From the NCBI GenBank assembly GCA_020444325.1, contig JAHLLD010000016.1:1-64000 (forward strand): a stretch of DNA of 64,000 bases, in the 5' to 3' direction. The stretch is from a bacterium. Lineage in GTDB: Bacteria > Bacteroidota > Ignavibacteria > SZUA-365. Under the pieces are notes generated by a model. It did no database searches, was not told the origin of the DNA, and worked only from the letters and a program-made list of their open reading frames with translations. A program made the translations under genes and the position numbers. The number at the start of each line of letters is the position of its first letter. Within the stretch, counting starts at the first letter, position 1. Below are positions 56,841 through 64,000 of this stretch, piece after piece.

Positions 56841-56877
56841 AAAAAAAGTCCCGCGCTATTCGCGCGGGATTTTTTTT
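56841..56877 (+). terminator. Rho-independent terminator after tRNA-Gly
   Basis: TCCCGCGC (56849-56856) pairs with GCGCGGGA (56862-56869) around TATTC, followed by eight T and preceded by seven A, so the A/T arms extend the stem. It would work in both directions. Confidence 0.92.
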
Positions 56878-56882
56878 GTGCT

Positions 56883-57038
56883 CGATGGCGAGGGCGAGGG
56901 CGAGAGCGAGGGCGAGGGCGAGAGCGAGGGCGAGGGCGAGGGCGAGAGCGAGAGCGAGGGCGAGAGCGATGGCGAGGGCGAGGGCGAGAGCGAGAGCGAT
57001 GGCGATGGCGAGAGCGATGGCGATGGCGAGAGCGATGG
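56883..57038 (+). repeat. Hexanucleotide array, left (GCGAGG/GCGAGA/GCGATG)
   Basis: About 26 units of a six-base repeat with the pattern GCGA[G/T][G/A]. It starts directly after the tRNA terminator. It is mirrored, in opposite orientation, by the array at 57459-57590. Confidence 0.92.
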
Positions 57039-57119
57039 GTTTTTGGGGTGTTTTTAGAGGTTGTTTTCAGGATGTTTGTATAGACAATCTAGTTCATCAC
57101 TAATAGGGAGTATTGTGTG

Positions 57120-57458
57120 ATGTTTGCACATGAACAACTGGACGTTTATCAATGCGCACTTGAATTTGTTGAGTGGTCATCGAGAATTCGACAACGACTT
57201 AATTCAATGCAGCGAAACATCAATGATCAACTACAACGCGCAGAAGAGTCCATACTTCTGAATATTGCGGAAGGAAATGGCAAACGCCGTGGTCCAGACC
57301 GTAGACGGTATCTGGAATCCGCACGCGCAAGTGCAGGCGAATGTGCAGCAGCCATCGATATTCTAAGGGTCACAAACAGAATAAGTGAATCTCAGGCCGA
57401 GACAGGAAAGGAGCTTCTCGATCGCATTGCAGGGATGCTAACGAAAATGATCAAGTGA
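57120..57458 (+). CDS. Four-helix-bundle protein (23S-rRNA intervening-sequence/S23 family)
   Basis: 112 residues from ATG 57120 (GGGAG nine bases upstream; a GTG one codon earlier is possible). The family pattern is clear: LDVYQCALEFVEWSSRI, QLQRAEESILLNIAEGNGKRRGPDRRRYLESARASAGECAAAIDI, then SQAETGKELLDRIAGMLTKM. These proteins are named from ORFs in 23S-rRNA intervening sequences and are structurally related to the Avd proteins of diversity-generating retroelements; molecular role unclear. AT-richer than its flanks. It is held exactly between two inverted hexamer arrays, and its stop codon abuts the right one. Confidence 0.9.
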   Translation: MFAHEQLDVYQCALEFVEWSSRIRQRLNSMQRNINDQLQRAEESILLNIAEGNGKRRGPDRRRYLESARASAGECAAAIDILRVTNRISESQAETGKELLDRIAGMLTKMIK

Positions 57459-57590
57459 TCGCACTCGCCATCGCTCTCGCACTCGCAATCGCCATCGCTC
57501 TCGCACTCGCAATCGCCATCGCTCTCGCACTCGCACTCGCACTCGCACTCGCACTCGCTCTCGCCATCGCTCTCGCACTCGCAATCGATC
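57459..57590 (-). repeat. Hexanucleotide array, right (inverted orientation)
   Basis: About 22 six-base units; on the minus strand they read GCGAGT, GCGAGA, GCGATG and GCGATT. Starts at the base after the four-helix-bundle gene stop and ends at the stop of the PAP2 gene on the minus strand. Stretches such as GCGAGAGCGATGGCGA occur in both arrays, so the two can pair into a long stem enclosing the gene. Confidence 0.92.
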
Positions 57591-58535
57591 TTATATTCTC
57601 TTCACAGCGAGTTTGTGTGCGGTTTTCTCTCTCCACCTCGTCCATGCGTAGTCGAGGTATCCTCCCATCTCCATTGTGAGCCAGGCGAATATTCCGCCGG
57701 CGATGAGATCGATGACGTAGTGGTATCGGAGGTAGACGGTGGCGATGATGAGGAGGCTGCCGCCGATGAGGAGGTACCAGCGTGTTCGGGCCCGGTAGCG
57801 GAAGGCGATGAGCATGACGAGGAGGGTCATTTCGGTGTGTCCGCTGGGGAAAACGTCGCGCTGGACTCTGGCAGCAGGGTGGGTTGTGCCGGGGGGAATG
57901 GATTCGCCTGCGTTGGTGTTGTCGCGCAGGAAGCTGGTGACAAGCAGTCCGGGCAGTTCTTCGTCGGTGCGGTCGAATTCGTGCTGGGTGAAGCGGGGAC
58001 CGATGCCGGGCACGGCGATGTACCCGAGATATGACAGGTAAAAGCCGAGCATGACGAAGAGGAAGACGTGCTTGAAGGCGCGCACGCGTTTCTTGCGGTA
58101 CAGGTCGATGGTCAGGATGAGGGGCAGGAAGTAGTACGTACCGTAGGCGATCTGCAGGATTTCGGTCAGCAACGGGTGCCGCAGGCGCATGGTCCATTCC
58201 GTCACATGCACGCCGAACAGGGCGCGGTCGATGGCGATGAGTGCGGCGTCGTAGTCGATGGGATGGATGGCCGGAACGAGAAAGTACAGTTCCTTGAATG
58301 CCAGCGGGACGCAGAGGAGGAGATAGTATCCATGCAGGAGGTTCCAGAAATGTCCTTTGCGCGCAGCCACGTGCGCAAGGAAACCGACGAGAACCACGAG
58401 CAATATGTTGCTGATGGCGAAGAGATGCCAGTTCGGGAAGTCCTCGGACCAGATCATCACGGCGATGGTCAGGAGCACGAAGAAGACCGAATTGACGAGG
58501 TCCGTGGTGTTATAGTGGAGGAGGAGTTTCTTCAT
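57591..58535 (-). CDS. PAP2-family membrane phosphatase
   Basis: 314 residues from the ATG giving MKKLLLHYNTTD; a TTG three codons earlier is an alternative. At least six transmembrane helices. PAP2 sites: VFPSGHTEMT (PSGH) and YLRYHYVIDLIAGG (Rx4-Hx3D), with AFPSGH-like context of the Aur1/Ipt1 subgroup. Acts on a lipid-linked phosphate such as undecaprenyl pyrophosphate or phosphatidate outside the cytoplasm. 47 bp after mgtE, probably same transcript. Confidence 0.87.
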   Translation of the reverse strand: MKKLLLHYNTTDLVNSVFFVLLTIAVMIWSEDFPNWHLFAISNILLVVLVGFLAHVAARKGHFWNLLHGYYLLLCVPLAFKELYFLVPAIHPIDYDAALIAIDRALFGVHVTEWTMRLRHPLLTEILQIAYGTYYFLPLILTIDLYRKKRVRAFKHVFLFVMLGFYLSYLGYIAVPGIGPRFTQHEFDRTDEELPGLLVTSFLRDNTNAGESIPPGTTHPAARVQRDVFPSGHTEMTLLVMLIAFRYRARTRWYLLIGGSLLIIATVYLRYHYVIDLIAGGIFAWLTMEMGGYLDYAWTRWREKTAHKLAVKRI

Positions 58536-58582
58536 GGTTGTCAATCAATCACCGCGGGATGCTGCGGTGAAGGGCAGCCTGA

Positions 58583-60004
58583 TCACAGGTAAATCAATGT
58601 CAGGAATCCGAGGTAGATAAACAATCCCAAAGCGTCGTTGGAGGTGGTGATGAAGGGACCGGTTGCAAGGGCGGGATCGATTTTCATACGATCGAGCATG
58701 AGCGGGACTGTCGCACCCACAAGTGTTGCGTTGATGATGACGACGAGGAGGGAGAGTCCGACAGTAATGCCGAAGTTGATGTCGTTGATCCAGAGGTAAA
58801 CCACTCCGAATAGAAGCAGGCTGCAGATTGTCCCGTTCATCAGAGCAGCAAGCAGCTCTCTACCCAGTCTGAGAAATGTGCTGCTCAGTGCAAGTTCTCC
58901 GGTTGCAAGTCCACGAACAACGATGGAGGAAGCCTGAATGCCGGCATTGCCGCCCATGGCCATGATAACAGGAATGAAAAACGCGGCGGCAATGACCTGA
59001 CTGATTTCCACTTCGAAGCTGGAGAGCACGAGCGCAGCCAGTAGTTCTCCGGCGAAGCCTACCAGGAGCCAGGGGAGGCGTCCTTTGAATATATCGAAAA
59101 CGCCGGAGGAGGAATCCGCATCGTCGAGAATACCGGACATGCGCTGGATGTCTTCCTGTGCTTCCTCGTGGATAACGTCGGCGATATCATCGAAGGTAAT
59201 GAGTCCAACGGGACGATGTTCATCATCCACAACAGGCAGCGTCAGCAGATCGTATTTACGCATGACGTTGGCGACGTCTTCCTGGTCGACATCGGTTCGC
59301 ACACTGATCACTTCCGCATCCATGATTTCGGCGACAGGTGTGCTGCGGCTGCGGAGCACCAGCGTCTTCAGGTCGATGATACCGCGCAGTTTTCCCTCGT
59401 CGTCCACCACATACACTTCATAAATGTCTGGCGTTTCCTCGGAAATCATCCGCACCGCGTCAATTGCGTCGCGTATGCTTCCCCCGATTTCGACAACGGG
59501 AAACTCCGTCGCCATGAGTCCGCCGGCCGTATCCTCTTCAAATGCCAGCAGTTCGCGCAGCTCGGCACTGTCTTCGGGCTCGAGTTTTTCGAGGATCTGC
59601 TCGGCAATTTCCTCGTCCATTTCCGAGACAATATCCACCGCATCATCGGAGTCCAGTTCCTCGACGATTTCGGTCAGACGGCGAGCGCTGAGTTCTTCCA
59701 GCAGTTCTTCGCGCACATGCTCGTGCAGGTCGAGAAGTACTTCGGATGCTTCTTCGGGCGGGAGCAATTCGAAAAGATAGCGCGCATCCTCGTCCGGCAA
59801 CTCGTTGATGATGGTTGCGACGTCGGCCGAGTGCAGGTCGGTGAGGATGTTCATCAGCGCGGCGGTCGACCGCGCGTCCACCAGCACGCGTATGTCTACC
59901 AGCAGTTCTTCGTCCGCAATGGTGGTGGTAGACTGCACACCGTCGACGGAGTCGAAGAATACCTCTTCTTCTTCGTTCAGGTCTTCATGTCTGTCATCAG
60001 TCAT
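58583..60004 (-). CDS. mgtE: Magnesium transporter MgtE
   Basis: 473 residues from ATG 60004, which overlaps the end of ksgA by 8 bases; an in-frame extension upstream lies wholly inside ksgA. Order: N-terminal superhelical domain rich in acidic residues (SADVATIINELPDEDARYLFELLPPEEASEVL), two CBS domains (GLMATEFPVVEIGG, AEIMDAEVISVRTDVDQEDVA), five transmembrane helices with MAMGGNAGIQASSIVVRGLATGEL. The acidic pocket closes the pore when internal Mg2+ is high. Confidence 0.95.
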   Translation of the reverse strand: MTDDRHEDLNEEEEVFFDSVDGVQSTTTIADEELLVDIRVLVDARSTAALMNILTDLHSADVATIINELPDEDARYLFELLPPEEASEVLLDLHEHVREELLEELSARRLTEIVEELDSDDAVDIVSEMDEEIAEQILEKLEPEDSAELRELLAFEEDTAGGLMATEFPVVEIGGSIRDAIDAVRMISEETPDIYEVYVVDDEGKLRGIIDLKTLVLRSRSTPVAEIMDAEVISVRTDVDQEDVANVMRKYDLLTLPVVDDEHRPVGLITFDDIADVIHEEAQEDIQRMSGILDDADSSSGVFDIFKGRLPWLLVGFAGELLAALVLSSFEVEISQVIAAAFFIPVIMAMGGNAGIQASSIVVRGLATGELALSSTFLRLGRELLAALMNGTICSLLLFGVVYLWINDINFGITVGLSLLVVIINATLVGATVPLMLDRMKIDPALATGPFITTSNDALGLFIYLGFLTLIYL

Positions 60005-60806
60005 GCGGCACCATGATATTGCTGAGAGTGATGAAATCGGTGACAGACAGCGCTTCCGGGCGGAGCGGGAGATAATCCGCCGCCGCAGGGGGGAAGTCCC
60101 CACGGTCGCGTCCCAGCTGTCTGAGCGAGTTGCCGAGCGTCTTTCTTCTCTGTCCGAATACGGCCTTTACCAGCATTCTAAAAAACGAATAATTTTCAAT
60201 TTCTCCCAAACGGTTGTCCCGAAAGTCGAAATGAACCACGCTCGACCACACTTTGGGCCGCGGCACGAATACGTTGGGGGAGACATGAAAGCACTTCCGC
60301 ACGCTGCAATGCACGCCGCAGAGAACGGACAGGATGCCGTATTCCTTTCCTCCCGGAGGAGCCAGGATGCGCTCGGCCACTTCCCGCTGCATCATGAATA
60401 CGGCGTCGCGCAGGTACTGCTCCTCACGGAAACAGTGGAAGAGAATCTGGCTTGTGATGTTGTACGGCAGGTTGCCGATGAGGCGGAGAGCACGTGAAGT
60501 GCCGGACGCAAGTGCTTGCATATCAAGCTCCAACACGTCTTTATGCAGAAAGTGCATAAAGGCGGGATGGTCGTCGCCGAAACGCTCTTCAAGCGCTGTC
60601 ACCGCACGCGCATCCACATCCACTGCCGTCAGGTGGATATCCTTTTCAGCCAGAATGGCAGTGAGCACACCGGGTCCGGGACCGATTTCCAGCACATGCT
60701 CACCGGCTGCGGGATCCAGCGCGCCGACAATATTGCGCGCCACATTCCCGTCATGCAGGAAATGCTGTCCCAGACTCTTCTTCGGTGTATACGGTGCGCG
60801 GCCCAT
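59997..60806 (-). CDS. ksgA: 16S rRNA (adenine1518/1519) dimethyltransferase KsgA
   Basis: 269 residues from the ATG giving MGRAPYTPKKSLGQHFLHDG; longer in-frame starts lack family similarity. Motif I EIGPGPGVLT, the acidic VDVDARAV, catalytic motif IV NLPYNIT, and VFVPRPKVWSSVVHF. Dimethylates two adenines in helix 45 of 16S rRNA. First gene of ksgA-mgtE-PAP2; divergent from era. Confidence 0.95.
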   Translation of the reverse strand: MGRAPYTPKKSLGQHFLHDGNVARNIVGALDPAAGEHVLEIGPGPGVLTAILAEKDIHLTAVDVDARAVTALEERFGDDHPAFMHFLHKDVLELDMQALASGTSRALRLIGNLPYNITSQILFHCFREEQYLRDAVFMMQREVAERILAPPGGKEYGILSVLCGVHCSVRKCFHVSPNVFVPRPKVWSSVVHFDFRDNRLGEIENYSFFRMLVKAVFGQRRKTLGNSLRQLGRDRGDFPPAAADYLPLRPEALSVTDFITLSNIMVPHD

Positions 60807-60922
60807 GCCCCAAGATACAAAAATCACCTCACCCTGTGTGAATGGTGTTTCACGACCACATCGGCAGTGTGTGGTAAACATTGCGAATACGGCGGGAAAC
60901 ATCTACTTTGATCGACAGGTAC

Positions 60923-61855
60923 ATGAGTTTTGCTCACCTGACGGACCCTATGGAACAGATACCGGAAGATTTCCGCTGCGGCTATGTCGCACTGATCGGC
61001 GCCCCGAATGCGGGGAAGTCCACCCTCATGAATGCCATTCTCGGCATGAAAATTTCCATCGTTACGGCGAAGCCGCAGACCACGCGCAAGCGGGTGCTGG
61101 GCTTTCACACCGGCGACGATGCGCAGATGATTTTCATCGATACGCCCGGACTCATCAAACCGAAGTATGTGCTGCAGGAGTCCATGGTCAACGCGGCCTA
61201 CAGCGCGATCGCGGAAGCGGATCTGTGCTGTTATCTGATCGACGCCCCACGTGTGCTGGAAACGGGACGCGCGCTGCCTGAGGGACTGTTTGAGATATTC
61301 CGCGAAAGTGGTCGTCCTGTACTCGCCGTGCTCAACAAGGTGGACCTCGTCGAGAACAAACGCGAGCTTCTGCCGCTGATGCAGACGGTGAAGGAAAGCT
61401 ACGAGTTCGCTGATATCATCCCGATTTCCGCGCTGGAGGGGGAAGCCGTCCCCGCGCTGCTGGACGCAATTGAAAAGCGGCTGCCGACGGGACCCCCGCT
61501 GTATCCGGAGGACATGCTGTCGGATCAGCCCGAGCGCTTTTTCGTGAGCGAAATCATACGGGAAAAGATTTTCGAGCAGTTCCGCCAGGAAGTGCCGTAT
61601 GCCACCGAGGTGTACATTGCTGAGTACCGCGAGGAGGAGGAACGGGACTATATCGCCGCGGAAATCATTGTCGAAAGGGAAAGCCAGAAGCGCATCATCA
61701 TCGGTGCGAAAGGCGCCGCAATCAAGCGCATCGGGATGTCCGCCCGCGAAAGCATTGAAGAATTTCTCGACCGCCGCGTCTTTCTCGATCTGCACGTGCG
61801 CATCCGCGAAGGCTGGCGTGACAACGAGGCGTGGATACGGCGTTTCGGTTATTGA
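60923..61855 (+). CDS. era: GTPase Era
   Basis: 310 residues from ATG 60923 (ACAGG upstream); an ATG at 60950 is the alternative. G1 GAPNAGKST, G2 KPQTTRKRV, G3 DTPGLIKP, G4 NKVDL, and a C-terminal KH domain (ESQKRIIIGAKGAAIKRIGMSARESIE). Binds the 3' end of 16S rRNA during small-subunit assembly; being next to ksgA, which acts in the same step, is functionally sensible. Confidence 0.95.
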   Translation: MSFAHLTDPMEQIPEDFRCGYVALIGAPNAGKSTLMNAILGMKISIVTAKPQTTRKRVLGFHTGDDAQMIFIDTPGLIKPKYVLQESMVNAAYSAIAEADLCCYLIDAPRVLETGRALPEGLFEIFRESGRPVLAVLNKVDLVENKRELLPLMQTVKESYEFADIIPISALEGEAVPALLDAIEKRLPTGPPLYPEDMLSDQPERFFVSEIIREKIFEQFRQEVPYATEVYIAEYREEEERDYIAAEIIVERESQKRIIIGAKGAAIKRIGMSARESIEEFLDRRVFLDLHVRIREGWRDNEAWIRRFGY

Positions 61856-61939
61856 CGCCTCCTGCACATCGTACGGTTACTTCATGCAGGGAAGTCAGGG
61901 TTATTTCCGCAGCACATTTCGCCTGATACCGGAGAACGA

Positions 61940-63025
61940 ATGAACGATCTGAGCACATTGACCCGCCGTTTTTTCCTCAAGGCTGCCGCTCTCGCAGGAG
62001 CAGGAGCCGCACTGGATCCCATGCGTGCACTCGCGCGGAGCAGTACAGCTCCTGCCGCTGCGATGCACAAGGCAGCATCGCTCCCGATATCCATCGCGAG
62101 CGCCAATGGACTCGAGGCCACCAAACGTGCGGTGGCGATGATGCGGGATGGGAAGGATACGCTCGATGCGGTGATCGCGGGAGTGAACCTGGTGGAGAAT
62201 GATCCGGAGGATGATACCGTCGGGTATGGCGGACTCCCAAATGAGGACGGCGTGGTGGAACTCGATTCCTGCGTCATGCATGGTCCGACCATGCGCGGCG
62301 CCGGAGTTGCGGCTTTGCGCAACATCAAGAATCCCTCACTCGTCGCACAACGTGTGATGGAGCGCACCGATCATGTGCTGCTCGTCGGCGAAGGCGCCCT
62401 GCGTTTCGCACGCGCGCATGGCTTCCGCGAGGAAAATCTGCTGACGGATGCTTCGCGCGAAAAGTGGCTTTCATGGAAGGAACATCTGAGCAAACAAGAC
62501 GACTGGCTGCCGCCGCATGGGGAGGAAGACAGGGACATCGGCGCGCTGTTCGGAGTGGAAGGTCGTCCCACCGGCACGATCAACTGTCTCGGACTCAACG
62601 ACAGGGCGGAGATTTCCGGCGTGACGACGACGAGCGGACTCGCGTTCAAAATTCCAGGACGTGTCGGGGATTCCCCGATTCTCGGTGCGGGACTGTATGT
62701 GGACGGCAGCATCGGTGCCGCGGGATCGACCGGTCGCGGGGAAGCCAACCTGCTGTCGCTGGCGAGTTTCCTGATCGTCGAGCGTATGCGGGCGGGGGAT
62801 GCGCCGACGGATGCCTGCCTCCAGGCCTGCCAACGCATCGTTGCGCAGACAAAGATGAAGCGCCTCCTCAGCGAGGATGGCATGCCCGCATTCAACGTGA
62901 ATTTCTACGCACTCAACGTTCGTGGTGAATTCGGCGGTGCTTCGATCTGGTCGGGCCGGCGGTTCGCCGTCAATGAAGGCGGAGAGAGCCGTCTCGTCGA
63001 CAGCGCATATCTTTTCGAGCGCTGA
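61940..63025 (+). CDS. Tat-exported N4-glycosylasparaginase/isoaspartyl-type Ntn hydrolase
   Basis: 361 residues. Tat signal (TRRFFLKAAALAGAGAALDP). Body of the Ntn asparaginase-2 family: SANGLEATKRAVAMMRDGKDTLDAV, DDTVGYGGLPNEDGVVELD and HGPTMRGAGVAAL (glycosylasparaginase pattern), then a low-similarity linker. The autocatalytic threonine should be in TGTINCLGL, after which TTSGLAFKIPGRVGDSPILGAG completes the site. Cleaves Asn-linked GlcNAc or related amides outside the cytoplasm. The nucleophile assignment rests on the pattern only. Confidence 0.87.
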   Translation: MNDLSTLTRRFFLKAAALAGAGAALDPMRALARSSTAPAAAMHKAASLPISIASANGLEATKRAVAMMRDGKDTLDAVIAGVNLVENDPEDDTVGYGGLPNEDGVVELDSCVMHGPTMRGAGVAALRNIKNPSLVAQRVMERTDHVLLVGEGALRFARAHGFREENLLTDASREKWLSWKEHLSKQDDWLPPHGEEDRDIGALFGVEGRPTGTINCLGLNDRAEISGVTTTSGLAFKIPGRVGDSPILGAGLYVDGSIGAAGSTGRGEANLLSLASFLIVERMRAGDAPTDACLQACQRIVAQTKMKRLLSEDGMPAFNVNFYALNVRGEFGGASIWSGRRFAVNEGGESRLVDSAYLFER

Positions 63026-63034
63026 TTTCCCAAT

Positions 63035-63057
63035 AAATATGCAGTTTCTGCATATTT
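63035..63057. promoter_or_regulatory. Perfect 10-bp-arm palindrome upstream of ruvB
   Basis: AAATATGCAG and CTGCATATTT separated by TTT, 28 bp before the ruvB ATG. A dyad this regular in front of a recombination gene looks like an operator (for example of a LexA-type repressor), although it does not fit CTG-N10-CAG. Its core differs by one base from the ATGCAGATTCTGCAT palindrome in the T9SS tail modules. Confidence 0.5.
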
Positions 63058-63084
63058 TGAAACAGAACATCACTCGCATACTGC

Positions 63085-64000
63085 ATGACTACACCACGCG
63101 ATTCCGATATAACTGCTCCTGAGGGACGACGCGACGACCGCGAACTCGACCGCGCGCTGCGTCCCATGCACTTCGAGGATTTCACGGGACAGAAATCCAT
63201 CGTCGACAACCTCCACGTGTTCATCACCGCTGCGCGTCAGCGCGGAGAGGCGCTGGACCACGTATTACTTACGGGTCCCCCGGGACTCGGGAAAACCACG
63301 CTGGCGCATATCATTGCGAATGAAATGGGGGCGTCACTGAAAATGTCCTCCGGTCCCGTACTCGACAAACCCGGCGACCTGGCCGGACTGATCACCGGAC
63401 TCGAGGAAGGCGACGCGTTGTTCATCGATGAAATCCACCGCCTTTCTCCCGTGGTCGAGGAATACCTGTATTCCGCCATGGAGGATTACACGCTCGACAT
63501 CATGATCGACAGCGGTCCCAACGCCCGCAGCGTGCAGATCGAACTGAAACCGTTTACGCTTATCGGCGCCACGACGCGGGCTGGACTCCTGACCGCTCCG
63601 CTGCGTGCGCGCTTCGGTATCACCAACCGGCTCGACTACTACGACGTGGATCAGCTCAAGCGCATCGTGCTGCGTTCGGCACGCATCCTCGACATCGCGG
63701 TGGACGAGGATGGCGGCGCATCTGAAATCGCCCGCCGTTCGCGCGGCACGCCCCGCATCGCCAACCGTCTCCTCCGCCGTGCAAGGGATTTCGCGCAGGT
63801 GATCGGCGACGGCGTCATCACACGCGAGATCGCCGACCACGCGCTCAACGCGCTGGAAGTGGACGAGAACGGACTCGACGACATGGACAAGCGCATCCTG
63901 ACGACCATGCTGGAGAAATACGCTGGAGGACCGGTCGGACTCAACACCCTCGCCATTGCGGTCGGTGAGGAACCCGGGACTATCGAGGAAGTCTACGAAC
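63085..64000 (+). CDS. ruvB: Holliday-junction branch-migration ATPase RuvB (3' end outside window)
   Basis: 305 codons to the edge of the window. [14 protein letters not shown] leads to the RuvB core: [12 protein letters not shown], Walker [14 protein letters not shown], Walker [10 protein letters not shown], sensor [19 protein letters not shown], and the beginning of the winged-helix domain ([24 protein letters not shown]). Forms hexameric rings that drive branch migration with RuvA. The gene is intact up to the cut. Confidence 0.96.
   Translation, partial: MTTPRDSDITAPEGRRDDRELDRALRPMHFEDFTGQKSIVDNLHVFITAARQRGEALDHVLLTGPPGLGKTTLAHIIANEMGASLKMSSGPVLDKPGDLAGLITGLEEGDALFIDEIHRLSPVVEEYLYSAMEDYTLDIMIDSGPNARSVQIELKPFTLIGATTRAGLLTAPLRARFGITNRLDYYDVDQLKRIVLRSARILDIAVDEDGGASEIARRSRGTPRIANRLLRRARDFAQVIGDGVITREIADHALNALEVDENGLDDMDKRILTTMLEKYAGGPVGLNTLAIAVGEEPGTIEEVYE

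Noticed and set aside
56791-57057. Open frames through the left hexamer array (GEGES-type translation)
   Set aside because: Any frame of a six-base repeat without stops is open; no RBS, and one overlaps the tRNA.
57451-58197. Minus-strand frame across the right hexamer array into the PAP2 gene
   Set aside because: Shifted frame of the PAP2 gene continuing through the repeat; Pro/Arg-rich without domain.
58583-60103. Longer mgtE start (extra 33 codons)
   Set aside because: The extension lies inside ksgA and does not resemble MgtE.

Overview
The window is a 64-kb piece of a high-GC, Gram-negative bacterial chromosome of the Fibrobacterota-Chlorobiota-Bacteroidota kind. The evidence is several secreted proteins ending in type IX secretion (T9SS) type-A sorting tails, FG-GAP repeat proteins, outer-membrane beta-barrels, a tRNA promoter with a Bacteroidota-style -7 element (TATATTTG), and a B. 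subtilis-type Fe-S PurF. Ignavibacteria/Kapabacteria-like lineages fit best, but species cannot be read from the sequence. No rRNA, prophage, transposase or CRISPR array is visible.

Layout. 0-3.9 kb: the 3' part of a very large multihaem c-type cytochrome built from 73-residue trihaem repeats, translationally coupled to an outer-membrane beta-barrel; together they look like an extracellular electron-transfer conduit. 3.9-9.0 kb (minus): a nucleoside-salvage operon (thymidine kinase, CNT transporter, purine nucleoside phosphorylase) ending in a secreted glycosidase-like protein. 9.2-14.8 kb: a TPR hybrid histidine kinase, then a DUF362 protein and a membrane polyferredoxin. 15-21.6 kb: phosphofructokinase bracketed by two sets of 21-bp repeats, an APC-EIIA-RCK fusion transporter, a DUF6174 lipoprotein, MscS, a LiaF-like protein and Fe-SOD. 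21.6-26.4 kb: an AT-richer FG-GAP T9SS cargo gene bracketed by duplicated sorting-tail sequence, then a DtxR-family regulator (own tandem operators) with two paralogous outer-membrane proteins. 26.5-42.6 kb: PHP phosphoesterase, purF, a large subtilase, pgsA, ftsY, a 64-aa membrane protein, mutL, fused acyl-CoA mutase icmF, a degenerate 3-hydroxyacyl-CoA-dehydrogenase-like protein and a beta-barrel. 42.6-47 kb: REP-rich gap, FkbM methyltransferase, BNR-like T9SS protein, orphan sorting tail, an interlocked inverted-repeat cluster and a HigBA toxin-antitoxin pair. 47-64 kb: housekeeping: mfd with DUF971, pyrF-larC, a two-component NtrC-type pair, tRNA-Gly, a four-helix-bundle (23S-IVS-type) gene held between inverted hexanucleotide arrays, ksgA-mgtE-pap2, era, a Tat-exported asparaginase and the start of ruvB.

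The most novel-looking structures are: the trihaem-module wire plus barrel; the four-helix-bundle gene enclosed in fold-back hexamer arrays; repeated 54-bp T9SS tail modules (each opening with a perfect palindrome) around a transferred-looking cargo gene; the alternating inverted repeats near higBA; and the 21-bp repeat triplets on both sides of pfkA.
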